A stretch of DNA of 9,360 nt from contig JALHTD010000343.1 in the NCBI GenBank assembly GCA_022865555.1, forward strand, positions 1-9,360, read 5' to 3'. The DNA is from Thermoanaerobaculaceae bacterium (GTDB taxonomy: Bacteria > Acidobacteriota > Thermoanaerobaculia > Thermoanaerobaculales > Thermoanaerobaculaceae). The notes under the pieces were generated by a model. That model did no database searches and had not been told where the DNA came from. It saw only the letters and a program-made list of their open reading frames with translations. The translations under genes and the position numbers were made by a program. Positions 1 through 7,369 of the stretch are shown here, piece by piece; the stretch's first letter is position 1, and every line of letters begins with the position of its first letter.

Positions 1-114
1 GACTAGGGGGATTCCGTCGTCCGGCTCAGACCCGGATTCCAGCGCGACCTCTTGCAGGTCCTTTGCGAACGGGAGGGTGGTAGTGAAATCCGCCCCGAGG
101 GTCGGCGGTGCCAT
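1..114 (-). CDS. Possible N-terminus of an unrecognised protein, cut by the left edge
   Basis: A minus-strand reading frame opens with ATG at 114-112 and stays open for 38 codons to the window edge. It begins MAPPTLGADFTTTLPFAKD and ends DDGIPLV. The composition (acidic, mixed hydrophobic, few Arg or Cys) looks more like a real protein than the Arg/Pro-rich translations of the other frames here. An in-frame GTG directly precedes the ATG, and upstream of that the frame becomes Arg-rich, so the start probably lies at 114 or 117. No clear Shine-Dalgarno sequence is visible. I do not recognise a family, and too little is present to assign one. It lies downstream of pepT on the same strand after a 285-bp gap. 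The 3' arm of a long inverted repeat (92-111) covers codons 2-8. The alternative is non-coding sequence that is open by chance. Confidence 0.4.
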   Translation of the reverse strand, partial: MAPPTLGADFTTTLPFAKDLQEVALESGSEPDDGIPLV

Positions 115-283
115 CACGCCGGAGCGAGCGGGTCCCCGACGCGCTTGCTGGCGCGGGGAGACGGCGCGGCTGTCCCTTACCGACGCCGAGGGCCCACACG
201 CCGGGAAGCGCTGTCGGGTCGCTCGCGGAGGCGTCGCGAGTCCCGCCCGGAGCGGGACGAGCGAGCACCGCCACCCTCGGGGC
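92..283. repeat. Long imperfect inverted repeat enclosing about 150 bp
   Basis: Positions 92-111 are the reverse complement of 265-283 over 19 base pairs, with one unpaired base (C103). The enclosed 153 bp contain two further good hairpins. Hairpin one spans 132-162: GTC/GAC, CCC/GGG and CGCGC/GCGCG helices separated by small bulges, with a 6-nt loop. Hairpin two spans 234-264: TCGC/GCGA and GTCCCGC/GCGGGAC helices flanking a tandem GA/GA mismatch, with a 5-nt loop. CGCTCGC at 220-226 can also pair with GCGAGCG at 124-130. The whole could be a structured RNA on either strand, a folded leader of the left-edge minus-strand frame, or a small element with terminal inverted repeats. No target-site duplication is evident, and I could not match it to RNase P RNA, tmRNA, SRP RNA or a known riboswitch. 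Confidence 0.7.
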
Positions 284-316
284 AAAAGAAAAGCGCTGCC
301 ACGCAGTGGAAAAGAG
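281..316 (+). repeat. Degenerate direct repeat, copy 1
   Basis: This copy is an A-rich stretch flanked by GGCA and TGCC, followed by the small hairpin CCAC-GCA-GTGG (299-309) and AAAAGAG. It aligns with copy 2 at 338-367, which has the same order of parts but is about 6 bases shorter. It sits in the gene-free gap downstream of pepT. Confidence 0.6.
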
Positions 317-337
317 GAGCAGGCCGCGCACCCGCCC

Positions 338-367
338 GGCAAGACAAAGCCGTCACGCAGTGAAGAG
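338..367 (+). repeat. Degenerate direct repeat, copy 2
   Basis: GGC and GCC flank an A-rich stretch, followed by the hairpin TCAC-GCA-GTGA (353-363) and AGAG. Relative to copy 1, the outer hairpin pair changes from C-G to T-A on both sides. The CACGCAGTG core is identical (300-308 and 354-362). Confidence 0.6.
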
Positions 368-384
368 ATCGGGGAATGGGGTTC

Positions 385-397
385 GGGGCAAAGCCCC
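385..397 (-). terminator. Weak hairpin just after the pepT stop codon
   Basis: A five-base-pair GGGGC/GCCCC stem with a 3-nt loop lies immediately downstream of the pepT stop on the minus strand. No T tract follows, so it is a poor intrinsic terminator. It may only be a 3'-end hairpin. Confidence 0.2.
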
Positions 398-399
398 CG

Positions 400-1683
400 C
401 TAAGCGGCCGAGCGCTCGACCCAGACCTGGAGCAGGTGCAGCGTGACCTCGCCGGCCTTGACCATCCACTCGAGCGAGACCCACTCCTGCACGGAGTGGA
501 AGCTCTGCCCCCCGGCCCAGATGTTCGGCGTCAGCAGACCTATGAACGAGAGCCGCGCGCCGTCGGTCCCGCCCCGGATCGCCCGCCGCACCGGCTCGAG
601 CCCCATTCGGCGCACCGCCTCGAAGGCGTACTCGAGCACTTTCGGGTCCTCGCCGATCTTGTATGCCATGTTGCGGTAGGACTCTTTGACGTCGACCCTG
701 ATCCGGGCTCCGGGGAAGAGGCCCTCGACCTCGCGGACGATCGCGCGCAGGGTTTCCTCGCGCGCGCGCAGCTCCTCCTCGGTGAACGCCCGCACCAGGA
801 ACTTGACCTCGACCTTGGTGACGTCGCCACGGATGTCGTAGGGGTGCAGGTATGGCTGGCGCTTCTCGGTGGTCTCGGGCAGAAACTCCCGCGGCAGCCG
901 CTCGATGATCGCGGCTGCAACCCGCACGGCGTTGATGAGCTTGTCCTTGGCGTAGCCGGGGTGGACGTCGTGACCCTCGATGACCACCATGGCGGAGTCG
1001 GCACAGAAGGTCTCGTCCTCGATCTCCGCCAGGTCGGAGCCGTCGAGGGTGTACGCGTAGCCGGCGCCGAACGCCGCGACGTCGAAGTGCTCGGTTCCGC
1101 GGCCCACCTCCTCGTCGGTGGTGAAGGCCACCCGCACCGGTCCGTGGTGGAACTCCGGGTGCTTCGCCAGCCAGGCCACGACCGTCATGATCTCGGCCAC
1201 TCCGGCCTTGTCGTCGGCGCCGAGCAGGGTCGTCCCGTCCGAGGTGACCAGCGTGTGACCCACGCAACGCGCCAGGTTGAGGTTGTCGGCCGTGCGGATC
1301 ACCTGGCGGGAATCGCCGGGGAGGGCGATGTCCCCACCCCCGTATGCCTCGATGACCAGCGGCTTGACCCCCGCGCCCACCGTGCCGTGGTAGGTGTCCA
1401 CGTGGGCGATCAGGCCGATGGTGGGAACCTTGCCTGCCGCTCTGTGGCCCTTGGGCAGGTTCCCGGGCACGGTGGCGTACACGTACCCCCACTCGTCCAT
1501 GACCGCGTCGGAGCACCCGAGGGACCTGAGCTCCTCAGCCAGCAGCTTTGCGAGGTTCTTCTGCTTTTCGGTCGACGGGCTGCTCGTGGAGTTCTCGTCC
1601 GACTGTGTGTCGACCCGCACGTAGCGCAGGAAACGCTCCAGCAGCTCCTGGCGGTCGGTGGCATCGAGGGCGATGGCGGTCAT
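400..1683 (-). CDS. pepT: Peptidase T (tripeptide aminopeptidase), M20 family
   Basis: PepT is a cytoplasmic, zinc-dependent enzyme that removes the N-terminal residue from tripeptides during peptide recycling. The product is 427 aa, against about 408 for the E. coli enzyme. The M20 metal-site motifs appear in order: IAHVDT (His94), LLGADDKAG (Asp157/158), TTDEEVGRG (catalytic and ligand Glu191/192), YTLDGSD (Asp214) and SFHSVQEWV near the C-terminus (His396). GGGDIALPGD (116-124) and LVTSDGTTLLGADDKAG (145-161) closely resemble PepT rather than other M20 peptidases. The dimerisation (lid) domain lies roughly at 225-340. The frame stays open well upstream, but the ATG at 1683 is chosen because GGAGGT (1688-1693) sits 4 nt before it and homology starts there; the extension would be antisense to nuoA. 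The stop is TAG. It is transcribed divergently from nuoA with no apparent functional link. Confidence 0.95.
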   Translation of the reverse strand: MTAIALDATDRQELLERFLRYVRVDTQSDENSTSSPSTEKQKNLAKLLAEELRSLGCSDAVMDEWGYVYATVPGNLPKGHRAAGKVPTIGLIAHVDTYHGTVGAGVKPLVIEAYGGGDIALPGDSRQVIRTADNLNLARCVGHTLVTSDGTTLLGADDKAGVAEIMTVVAWLAKHPEFHHGPVRVAFTTDEEVGRGTEHFDVAAFGAGYAYTLDGSDLAEIEDETFCADSAMVVIEGHDVHPGYAKDKLINAVRVAAAIIERLPREFLPETTEKRQPYLHPYDIRGDVTKVEVKFLVRAFTEEELRAREETLRAIVREVEGLFPGARIRVDVKESYRNMAYKIGEDPKVLEYAFEAVRRMGLEPVRRAIRGGTDGARLSFIGLLTPNIWAGGQSFHSVQEWVSLEWMVKAGEVTLHLLQVWVERSAA

Positions 1684-1720
1684 GGGGACCTCCGGCGGTG
1701 GCGCTGGGCCACGTGCCGAG

Positions 1721-1748
1721 AGTCTACCCGCTCCCCTACCCAAAGCAA
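1721..1748 (-). promoter_or_regulatory. Candidate promoter for pepT
   Basis: Minus-strand TTGCTT (1748-1743) and TAGACT (1726-1721) are separated by 16 bp and end 37 bp before the pepT start. The match to the sigma70 consensus is only partial (3 of 6 and 4 of 6). Confidence 0.2.
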
Positions 1749-1763
1749 GCCCGCGAGAAGTGC

Positions 1764-1793
1764 TTGACCTGCTTTCGGAAATAGAGCTAGCAT
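1764..1793 (+). promoter_or_regulatory. Candidate sigma70-type promoter for the nuo operon
   Basis: TTGACC (1764-1769) and TAGCAT (1788-1793) are separated by 18 bp; they match the -35 and -10 consensus at 5 of 6 and 4 of 6 positions. A start near 1800 would give a leader of about 30 nt before nuoA, which carries a GAGGGAGAGG ribosome-binding region (1821-1830). This is the only good match in the 147-bp divergent spacer, which is AT-richer than its surroundings. No clear operator was found, only short palindromes (GCTAGC 1786-1791, TCGCGCGA 1793-1800). Confidence 0.45.
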
Positions 1794-1830
1794 CGCGCGA
1801 TTTTGTGAATTCGGGCACGAGAGGGAGAGG

Positions 1831-2220
1831 ATGACTGCCCAGTACGTTCCGGTCCTGCTGGCGTTCGCGTTTGCCGCCTTGGTCGCGGGCAGCCTGGTGG
1901 GGCTTTCGGCGCTCCTCGGACGTGGCCATTTCAATGCCACGCGTACCCGGGAGACCTTCGAGAGCGGCATGCCTCTTCTGGACAGCTCGCGCAAGCGCGT
2001 CTCGGTGAAGTTCTTCGTCGTGGCGATGGTGTTCATCGTCTTCGATGTCGAGGTGGCGTTCCTCTTTCCATGGGCGGTGTGCGCTCGCGGGCTGCTCGCC
2101 GAGGGCGATGCCTCGGTCCTGCTCGACGGGCTGATCTTTCTCGTGCTGCTGGCGATCGGCTACGTGTACCTGTGGCGCGAGGGGGCGTTCGACTGGTCCC
2201 GCCGCGGGAGCGAGTCGTGA
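1831..2220 (+). CDS. nuoA: NADH:quinone oxidoreductase subunit A
   Basis: NuoA (Nqo7/ND3) is a small membrane subunit at the junction of the two arms of complex I; its first loop lies beside the quinone channel. The product is 129 aa, with three hydrophobic helices at about 7-30, 58-82 and 97-114. Family signatures are FESG (44-47) in the loop and SVKFFVVAMVFIVFDVEVAFLFPW (58-81), including the conserved acidic Asp72 and Glu74; DW occurs near the C-terminus as in E. coli NuoA. The start is fixed by homology and by the purine-rich GAGGGAGAGG directly upstream. It is the first gene of the operon. Its TGA stop (2218-2220) overlaps the GTG start of nuoE, where nuoB would normally follow. Confidence 0.97.
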   Translation: MTAQYVPVLLAFAFAALVAGSLVGLSALLGRGHFNATRTRETFESGMPLLDSSRKRVSVKFFVVAMVFIVFDVEVAFLFPWAVCARGLLAEGDASVLLDGLIFLVLLAIGYVYLWREGAFDWSRRGSES

Positions 2221-2741
2221 GCACGAGGCCGCTGGTGGCCGCGCGGCCCGAAACCATCGCAGAAGTGACTTTCGACGCCACGCTGGAGGAGCGCATCGTC
2301 GACCTCCTCCGGAGGTACCCCACCCGCCGGGCCGCGATCCTGCCGGTGCTCTGGCTCTGCCAGGAGCGCTACGGGTGGATCTCGCCCGGCGTGATCCGCG
2401 CCGTGGCGCAGCGACTCGGCGAGAGCCCGGCTTTCGTCGAGGGCGTCGTGAGCTTCTACACCATGTACTACACCCGGCCGCCGGCGCGCTACGTGCTCCA
2501 GGTGTGCACCACGCTCTCGTGCGCCTACTGCGGCGGCAAGGAGCTGGTCGAGCACTTGAAGGGCAGACTGGGGATCTCCTTCGGCGAGAAGACCCCCGAC
2601 GGCGAGTTCCAGCTCATCGGGGTCCAGTGCCTGGGGGCGTGCGGCGGTGCGCCGGTGGTCCAGATCAACGACGACTACTTCGAGCAGCTCGACATCAAGC
2701 GTCTCGACGGGCTCCTCGACGAGCTCACGGGGAGGCGGTGA
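2217..2741 (+). CDS. nuoE: NADH:quinone oxidoreductase subunit E (24 kDa, [2Fe-2S] N1a)
   Basis: NuoE (Nqo2) is a thioredoxin-fold subunit of the cytoplasmic NADH-oxidising module that binds cluster N1a next to the FMN of NuoF. The 174-aa product matches the usual length. An N-terminal helical part holds the family motif GVVSFYTMYYT (76-86). The four ligands follow the expected C-x4-C and C-x3-C pattern: Cys97, Cys102, Cys138 and Cys142. An additional cysteine, Cys105, lies next to the first pair. The start is GTG at 2217, which overlaps the nuoA stop (GTGA) and has GGGAG at 2206-2210. An upstream in-frame ATG lies inside nuoA, in sequence unlike NuoE, and is rejected. nuoF starts at the base right after the TGA. 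Confidence 0.97.
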   Translation: MSTRPLVAARPETIAEVTFDATLEERIVDLLRRYPTRRAAILPVLWLCQERYGWISPGVIRAVAQRLGESPAFVEGVVSFYTMYYTRPPARYVLQVCTTLSCAYCGGKELVEHLKGRLGISFGEKTPDGEFQLIGVQCLGACGGAPVVQINDDYFEQLDIKRLDGLLDELTGRR

Positions 2742-4055
<1,314 letters not shown>

Positions 4056-4066
4056 GGAGGCCCGCG

Positions 4067-5740
4067 ATGCCCAAGCTCACCATCGACGGGCGCACGGTCG
4101 AGGTCGCGGCCGGGACAAACCTGATCGAGGCCGCTCGCGCGGCCGGGATCGAGATCCCCTTTTTCTGCTACCACCCGTACCTGACCGTCGTGGGTCAGTG
4201 CCGAATCTGCATGGTCGAGATCCAGGGCCAGCCGCGGCTTGCGGTCGCCTGCGCGACGCCCGCCGCAGAGGGCATGGTGGTCAAGTCGGAGACCTCCGAA
4301 CGAGCCAGGGAGGCCCGCGAGGCGGTGATGGAGTTCCTGCTCGCAAACCACCCGCTGGACTGCCCGGTCTGCGACCAGGCGGGCGAGTGCCTGCTGCAGG
4401 ACCACTCGATGGAGGAACAGCGGGCCACCTTCACCACCCACATGACCGAGACCCGCCGCACCTTCCCCGGATACGAGAGTCGGCTCATCGGGCCGCACGT
4501 GATCCAGAACCAGAACCGCTGCATTCACTGCTCGCGCTGCATCCGCTTCACGCAGGAGATCTCGGAGACGAGCGCGCTCACCTACAAGTCGCGCAGCAAC
4601 TCCACGTTCATCGACACCTTCGACGGCAAGCCGTTCGAGGATCCGATGTCGGGGTGCGCGGCCGACGTCTGCCCGGTGGGCGCCCTGACCGTCAGGGGGT
4701 TTCGCTTCCGCAAGCGCGCCTGGAAGCTGCGCTCGACTCCTTCGATCTGCCCCGGCTGCTCGATCGGGTGCAATATCTTCATCGAGCACCACGAACGCGT
4801 GGTGTACCGGTTCTCGCCGCGCGAGAACCCGGGCGTGAATGCGACCTGGCTGTGCGACTACGGCCGCTTCCTGGCCGAGTCGCTCAACGAGCAGGCCTAC
4901 CTGCACCCGCAGCGCCGGGTGAGCGGGCAGCTCGCCCGTGCCACCTGGGGCGAGGTGTTCCCGGCGCTCTCGACCGAGCTGAAGGCGGCGCGGTCGCTGC
5001 GTGTGGTGGCCTCGGCCAACCTTTCCAACGAGGAGCTGTACCTGGCCCGCGAGCTCTTCGGGCGCCACCTCAAGGGCGAGATCGTCGTGCCGGTGTTCCC
5101 CGGCGAGCCGCGCCGCATGAAGAACGGCAAGCGGGAGTGGCTCACCTCCACCGACGCTCACCCCAACTCGCACGGTGCCCGGCGGCTGGGCATGGCAACG
5201 GTGGACGGGGAGGGCCTCGTGCGCTTCCTCCGCGGGGCCGCGGGTACGACGGTCATCCTCGACCCGTCCGCCCACCCGTCGCTGGCCAGCGAGGAGGCGC
5301 TCCAGGCACTGGGGCGTGGTCCCCTCGTCGCGTTCGCGCGTGCCAAGCACCCGGTGGCCGACCTGGCCGGCTGGCTGCTGCCGACGCCGTCCCTCGCCAG
5401 CAACGAGGGGACGTTCGTCTCGTCCACGGGGTCCGTTCAGAGGTTCGCACCCGCCTTCGCACCGCCCGGTACGGTGCATCGCACCGCCACCGGCGCGATG
5501 TCCCCGACGTGCCCGACGATCGCCTCACCCTGGGGGCCGCCCGGCGAGGCCCGGCCGCTCTGGGTCGTCCTCTCTTCGCTGGCGCGTGAGATGGGGGTCG
5601 CGACCCTCGATCTCTCCTCGCCGGCCGACATCTTCGCCCTGATGGCGAGGACGGAGGAGAGCTTCGCTGGCGTGGACTGGGAGGAACTCGGAGTCCAAAG
5701 GGAGCAGCGCTCGTACCGGGAGCGCCAGCATGTGGGCTAG
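4067..5740 (+). CDS. nuoG: NADH:quinone oxidoreductase subunit G (75 kDa, clusters N1b, N4, N5, N7), shortened form
   Basis: NuoG (Nqo3) carries electrons from NuoF toward the Q module. Ligands visible in order are: N1b Cys34, Cys45, Cys48, Cys62; N5 His95, Cys99, Cys102, Cys108; N4 Cys152, Cys155, Cys158, Cys202; and the extra N7 cluster Cys228-x2-Cys231-x3-Cys235-x27-Cys263. After this the molybdopterin-oxidoreductase-like part is much reduced: the protein is 557 aa, against roughly 780 for Thermus Nqo3 and 900 for E. coli NuoG. A C-terminal motif NEGTFVSSTGSVQ (446-458), typical of the end of this region in NuoG, is still present, so the loss is internal and not a simple truncation. The start is ATG at 4067 with AGGGAGG at 4054-4060; a longer upstream frame overlaps nuoF and is rejected. 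Its end overlaps nuoH by 11 bp. Confidence 0.97.
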   Translation: MPKLTIDGRTVEVAAGTNLIEAARAAGIEIPFFCYHPYLTVVGQCRICMVEIQGQPRLAVACATPAAEGMVVKSETSERAREAREAVMEFLLANHPLDCPVCDQAGECLLQDHSMEEQRATFTTHMTETRRTFPGYESRLIGPHVIQNQNRCIHCSRCIRFTQEISETSALTYKSRSNSTFIDTFDGKPFEDPMSGCAADVCPVGALTVRGFRFRKRAWKLRSTPSICPGCSIGCNIFIEHHERVVYRFSPRENPGVNATWLCDYGRFLAESLNEQAYLHPQRRVSGQLARATWGEVFPALSTELKAARSLRVVASANLSNEELYLARELFGRHLKGEIVVPVFPGEPRRMKNGKREWLTSTDAHPNSHGARRLGMATVDGEGLVRFLRGAAGTTVILDPSAHPSLASEEALQALGRGPLVAFARAKHPVADLAGWLLPTPSLASNEGTFVSSTGSVQRFAPAFAPPGTVHRTATGAMSPTCPTIASPWGPPGEARPLWVVLSSLAREMGVATLDLSSPADIFALMARTEESFAGVDWEELGVQREQRSYRERQHVG

Positions 5741-6761
5741 CGTCGCCGTCACCGCCGTCAAGCTCGTCGTGGTGGCGGGCTCGATACTCACCTGCGTCGC
5801 GATTATGGAGTGGGTCGAGCGCCGGGGCGCCGCGTTCATCCAGGACCGGCTCGGCCCCAACCGCGTCGGTCCGCTGGGGCTCTTCCAGCCGATCGTGGAC
5901 GCCGTAAAGCTCCTGTTCAAGGAGGACGTGACCCCGACGGCGGTCAACAAGGGCCTCTACTACCTGGCGCCCATGATCTCGGTGTTCGTCGCGCTGGTGA
6001 CCTTCATCGTGATCCCGTTCGGCGCCGGCAAGGACGTCACGGTTTTTGGCGTGCCGCTGGGCGGGCTTATCGTCGCCCCCGACCTCGGGGTCGGGATCCT
6101 CTACCTGCTCGCGCTCTCCGCGCTTGGCGTGTACGGGATCGTTCTGGCAGGCTGGTCATCCAACAACAAGTACTCGTTGCTCGGCGGACTTCGTTCGTCG
6201 GCGCAGCTGATCTCGTACGAGCTCTCGATGACCCTCGCCGTGCTTGGTGTGCTGCTGGCGACGGGCTCGCTGCGCCTCGACGACGTCGTGTCCTACCAGG
6301 CCAGCCACGTGTGGAACTTCATCCCGCAGTTCATCGGGTTCATCGTCTTCACCACCGCGGTCTTCGCCGAGACCAACCGCCTGCCGTTCGACCTGGCGGA
6401 GGCGGAGACCGAACTGGTGGCGGGGTACCACGTCGAGTACTCCTCGATGAAGTTCGCGGCGTTCCTGATGAGCGAGTACATGAACATGGTCACCGCATCG
6501 GCGCTCATCGTCACCCTCTTCTTCGGCGGCTGGTCGTTCCCCGGCATGGGTCGGCTCTCGGGCTGGTGGCTGCTGATCGCGTCCGTCGCGGTTTTCGTCA
6601 CCAAGCTCGCCTTCTTCCTCTGGCTCTTCGTCTGGGTGCGCTGGTCGCTCCCCCGCTTCCGCTACGACCAGCTCATGCAGCTGGGGTGGAAGGGGCTGCT
6701 GCCGCTGGCGACTGGCAACCTCGTCTGGGTCGGGTTCGCGATGGCCATGAGGTGGCTCTGA
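5730..6761 (+). CDS. nuoH: NADH:quinone oxidoreductase subunit H
   Basis: NuoH (Nqo8/ND1) is the membrane subunit that forms most of the quinone cavity and links electron transfer to proton pumping. The product is 343 aa with about eight hydrophobic segments. Both family signatures are present: ERRGAAFIQDRLGPNRVG (30-47), and the charged quinone-cavity loop from AETNRLPFDLAEAETELV (213-230) through AGYHVEYSS. Glu164 in the SYELS segment is also conserved. The start ATG at 5730 lies inside the end of nuoG, with GGGAG at 5718-5722, implying translational coupling. In the common gene order nuoI would follow directly; here a repeat spacer follows. The TGA stop overlaps an ATG (6761-6763) that opens a short frame across the spacer. 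Confidence 0.98.
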   Translation: MWASVAVTAVKLVVVAGSILTCVAIMEWVERRGAAFIQDRLGPNRVGPLGLFQPIVDAVKLLFKEDVTPTAVNKGLYYLAPMISVFVALVTFIVIPFGAGKDVTVFGVPLGGLIVAPDLGVGILYLLALSALGVYGIVLAGWSSNNKYSLLGGLRSSAQLISYELSMTLAVLGVLLATGSLRLDDVVSYQASHVWNFIPQFIGFIVFTTAVFAETNRLPFDLAEAETELVAGYHVEYSSMKFAAFLMSEYMNMVTASALIVTLFFGGWSFPGMGRLSGWWLLIASVAVFVTKLAFFLWLFVWVRWSLPRFRYDQLMQLGWKGLLPLATGNLVWVGFAMAMRWL

Positions 6762-6879
6762 TGTTGACAGCTCACAGCTCACAGCTCACAGGGCGCAGCT
6801 CCCCCGCCCACCCCAGAAAACAGAGAGTTCCGCTGTCGGCTGTCAGCTGTCGGCTGTCAGCTGGGCAGGGGAGGCGCTG
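6762..6879 (+). other. Repeat-filled spacer at the normal position of nuoI
   Basis: This 118-bp gap between nuoH and nuoJ encodes none of the ferredoxin-like Cys motifs of NuoI. A 39-codon frame (ATG 6761-6763 to TGA 6878-6880) spans it and overlaps the nuoH stop and the nuoJ start by TGATG at both ends. Its predicted product (MLTAHSSQLT...AGQGRR) is low-complexity and basic, and probably only bridges ribosomes across the gap, if it is translated at all. The nuoJ ribosome-binding site AGGGGAGG (6867-6874) lies at the end. Replacement of a former nuoI is inference. Confidence 0.75.
6763..6861 (+). repeat. Two facing heptamer arrays forming an intercistronic hairpin
   Basis: The left array (6767-6791) is ACAGCTC repeated three times plus ACAG. 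The right array (6833-6863) is CTGTCGG/CTGTCAG alternating four times plus CTG. The arrays are inverted relative to each other. Position 6763 pairs with 6861 and so on inward to 6791 with 6833: 29 positions, of which 23 are Watson-Crick, 3 G-U and 3 regularly spaced C-C mismatches, around a 41-nt loop. In the mRNA this would be a stable stem between nuoH and nuoJ. It might affect processing, stability or the relative output of the two operon halves. No T tract follows, so it is not an obvious terminator. Confidence 0.85.
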
Positions 6880-7368
6880 ATGGTGGTGCTGGTGTTCTAC
6901 GCGGCGGTGGTGGTCGGCGTCGTCTCGGCGGTCGTGGCCGTCGCGCACCGCAATCCGGTGGTCAACGTGCTCTCACTGGTGGTGACGCTTTTCTGCGTCG
7001 CCGTGAGCTACGCCCTTCTCGGCGCCGAGTTCCTGGCGGCGGCGCAGATCCTCATCTACGCGGGCGCGATCCTGGTGCTCTTCCTCTTCGTGGTGATGCT
7101 GCTGAACGCGCCCGAGGTGAAATCTGCCAGCGAGCCGCGTCCGTTTCAGCGGACCGCCGGGCTGCTTCTCGCCGTGGCCGCCGGGGTCGGCGGCGTGGCG
7201 CTTCTGATGGGCATCCAGGTCGTGGCCCCAGGCGCTCAGGTCTCGGGCGACGCGCAGGCAATCGGGCGGCTGCTGGTCGGGCCCTACCTCTTCGCGTTCG
7301 AGTTCATCTCGGTGGTGCTGCTTGCCGCGATGGTGGGCGCGCTGGTGCTGGTGAAAAGGAAGCACTGA
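6880..7368 (+). CDS. nuoJ: NADH:quinone oxidoreductase subunit J
   Basis: NuoJ (Nqo10/ND6) is a five-helix membrane subunit whose third helix (the pi-bulge helix) helps couple quinone chemistry to the antiporter-like subunits. The product is 162 aa, slightly shorter than E. coli NuoJ (184), mainly in the C-terminal part. The TM3 signature is AEFLAAAQILIYAGAILVLFLFVVML (49-74), with Glu50 and Tyr60. The last helix carries FEFISVVLLAAMVGALVLVKRK (140-161), typical of the family. The start is ATG at 6880, overlapping the TGA of the spacer frame, with AGGGGAGG at 6867-6874. nuoK follows after a single intervening base. Confidence 0.97.
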   Translation: MVVLVFYAAVVVGVVSAVVAVAHRNPVVNVLSLVVTLFCVAVSYALLGAEFLAAAQILIYAGAILVLFLFVVMLLNAPEVKSASEPRPFQRTAGLLLAVAAGVGGVALLMGIQVVAPGAQVSGDAQAIGRLLVGPYLFAFEFISVVLLAAMVGALVLVKRKH

Positions 7369-7369
7369 C

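Noticed and set aside
60..283. A cobalamin-type riboswitch, because of the TGAAATCC and GGAGCGAGC strings on the plus strand
   Set aside because: The conserved core order and the B12-box do not match, and the next downstream gene on that strand is nuoA, about 1.5 kb away beyond the oppositely oriented pepT.
92..283. A MITE-like mobile element with terminal inverted repeats
   Set aside because: No target-site duplication is visible in the flanks and no second copy is in the window; kept only as an alternative for the inverted repeat.
77..403. Plus-strand open frames of about 100 codons in the gap before pepT
   Set aside because: Several overlapping frames are open at once, all Arg/Pro/Gly-rich with no ribosome-binding site or recognisable motif, typical of high-GC non-coding sequence.
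1684..1929. An 82-codon upstream extension of pepT
   Set aside because: It would be antisense to the start of nuoA and the promoter region and has no PepT similarity; ATG 1683 has a GGAGGT site and gives the usual length.
2070..2216. An earlier ATG start for nuoE inside nuoA
   Set aside because: The added residues are Arg-rich and unlike NuoE; GTG 2217 overlaps the nuoA stop and has a GGGAG site.
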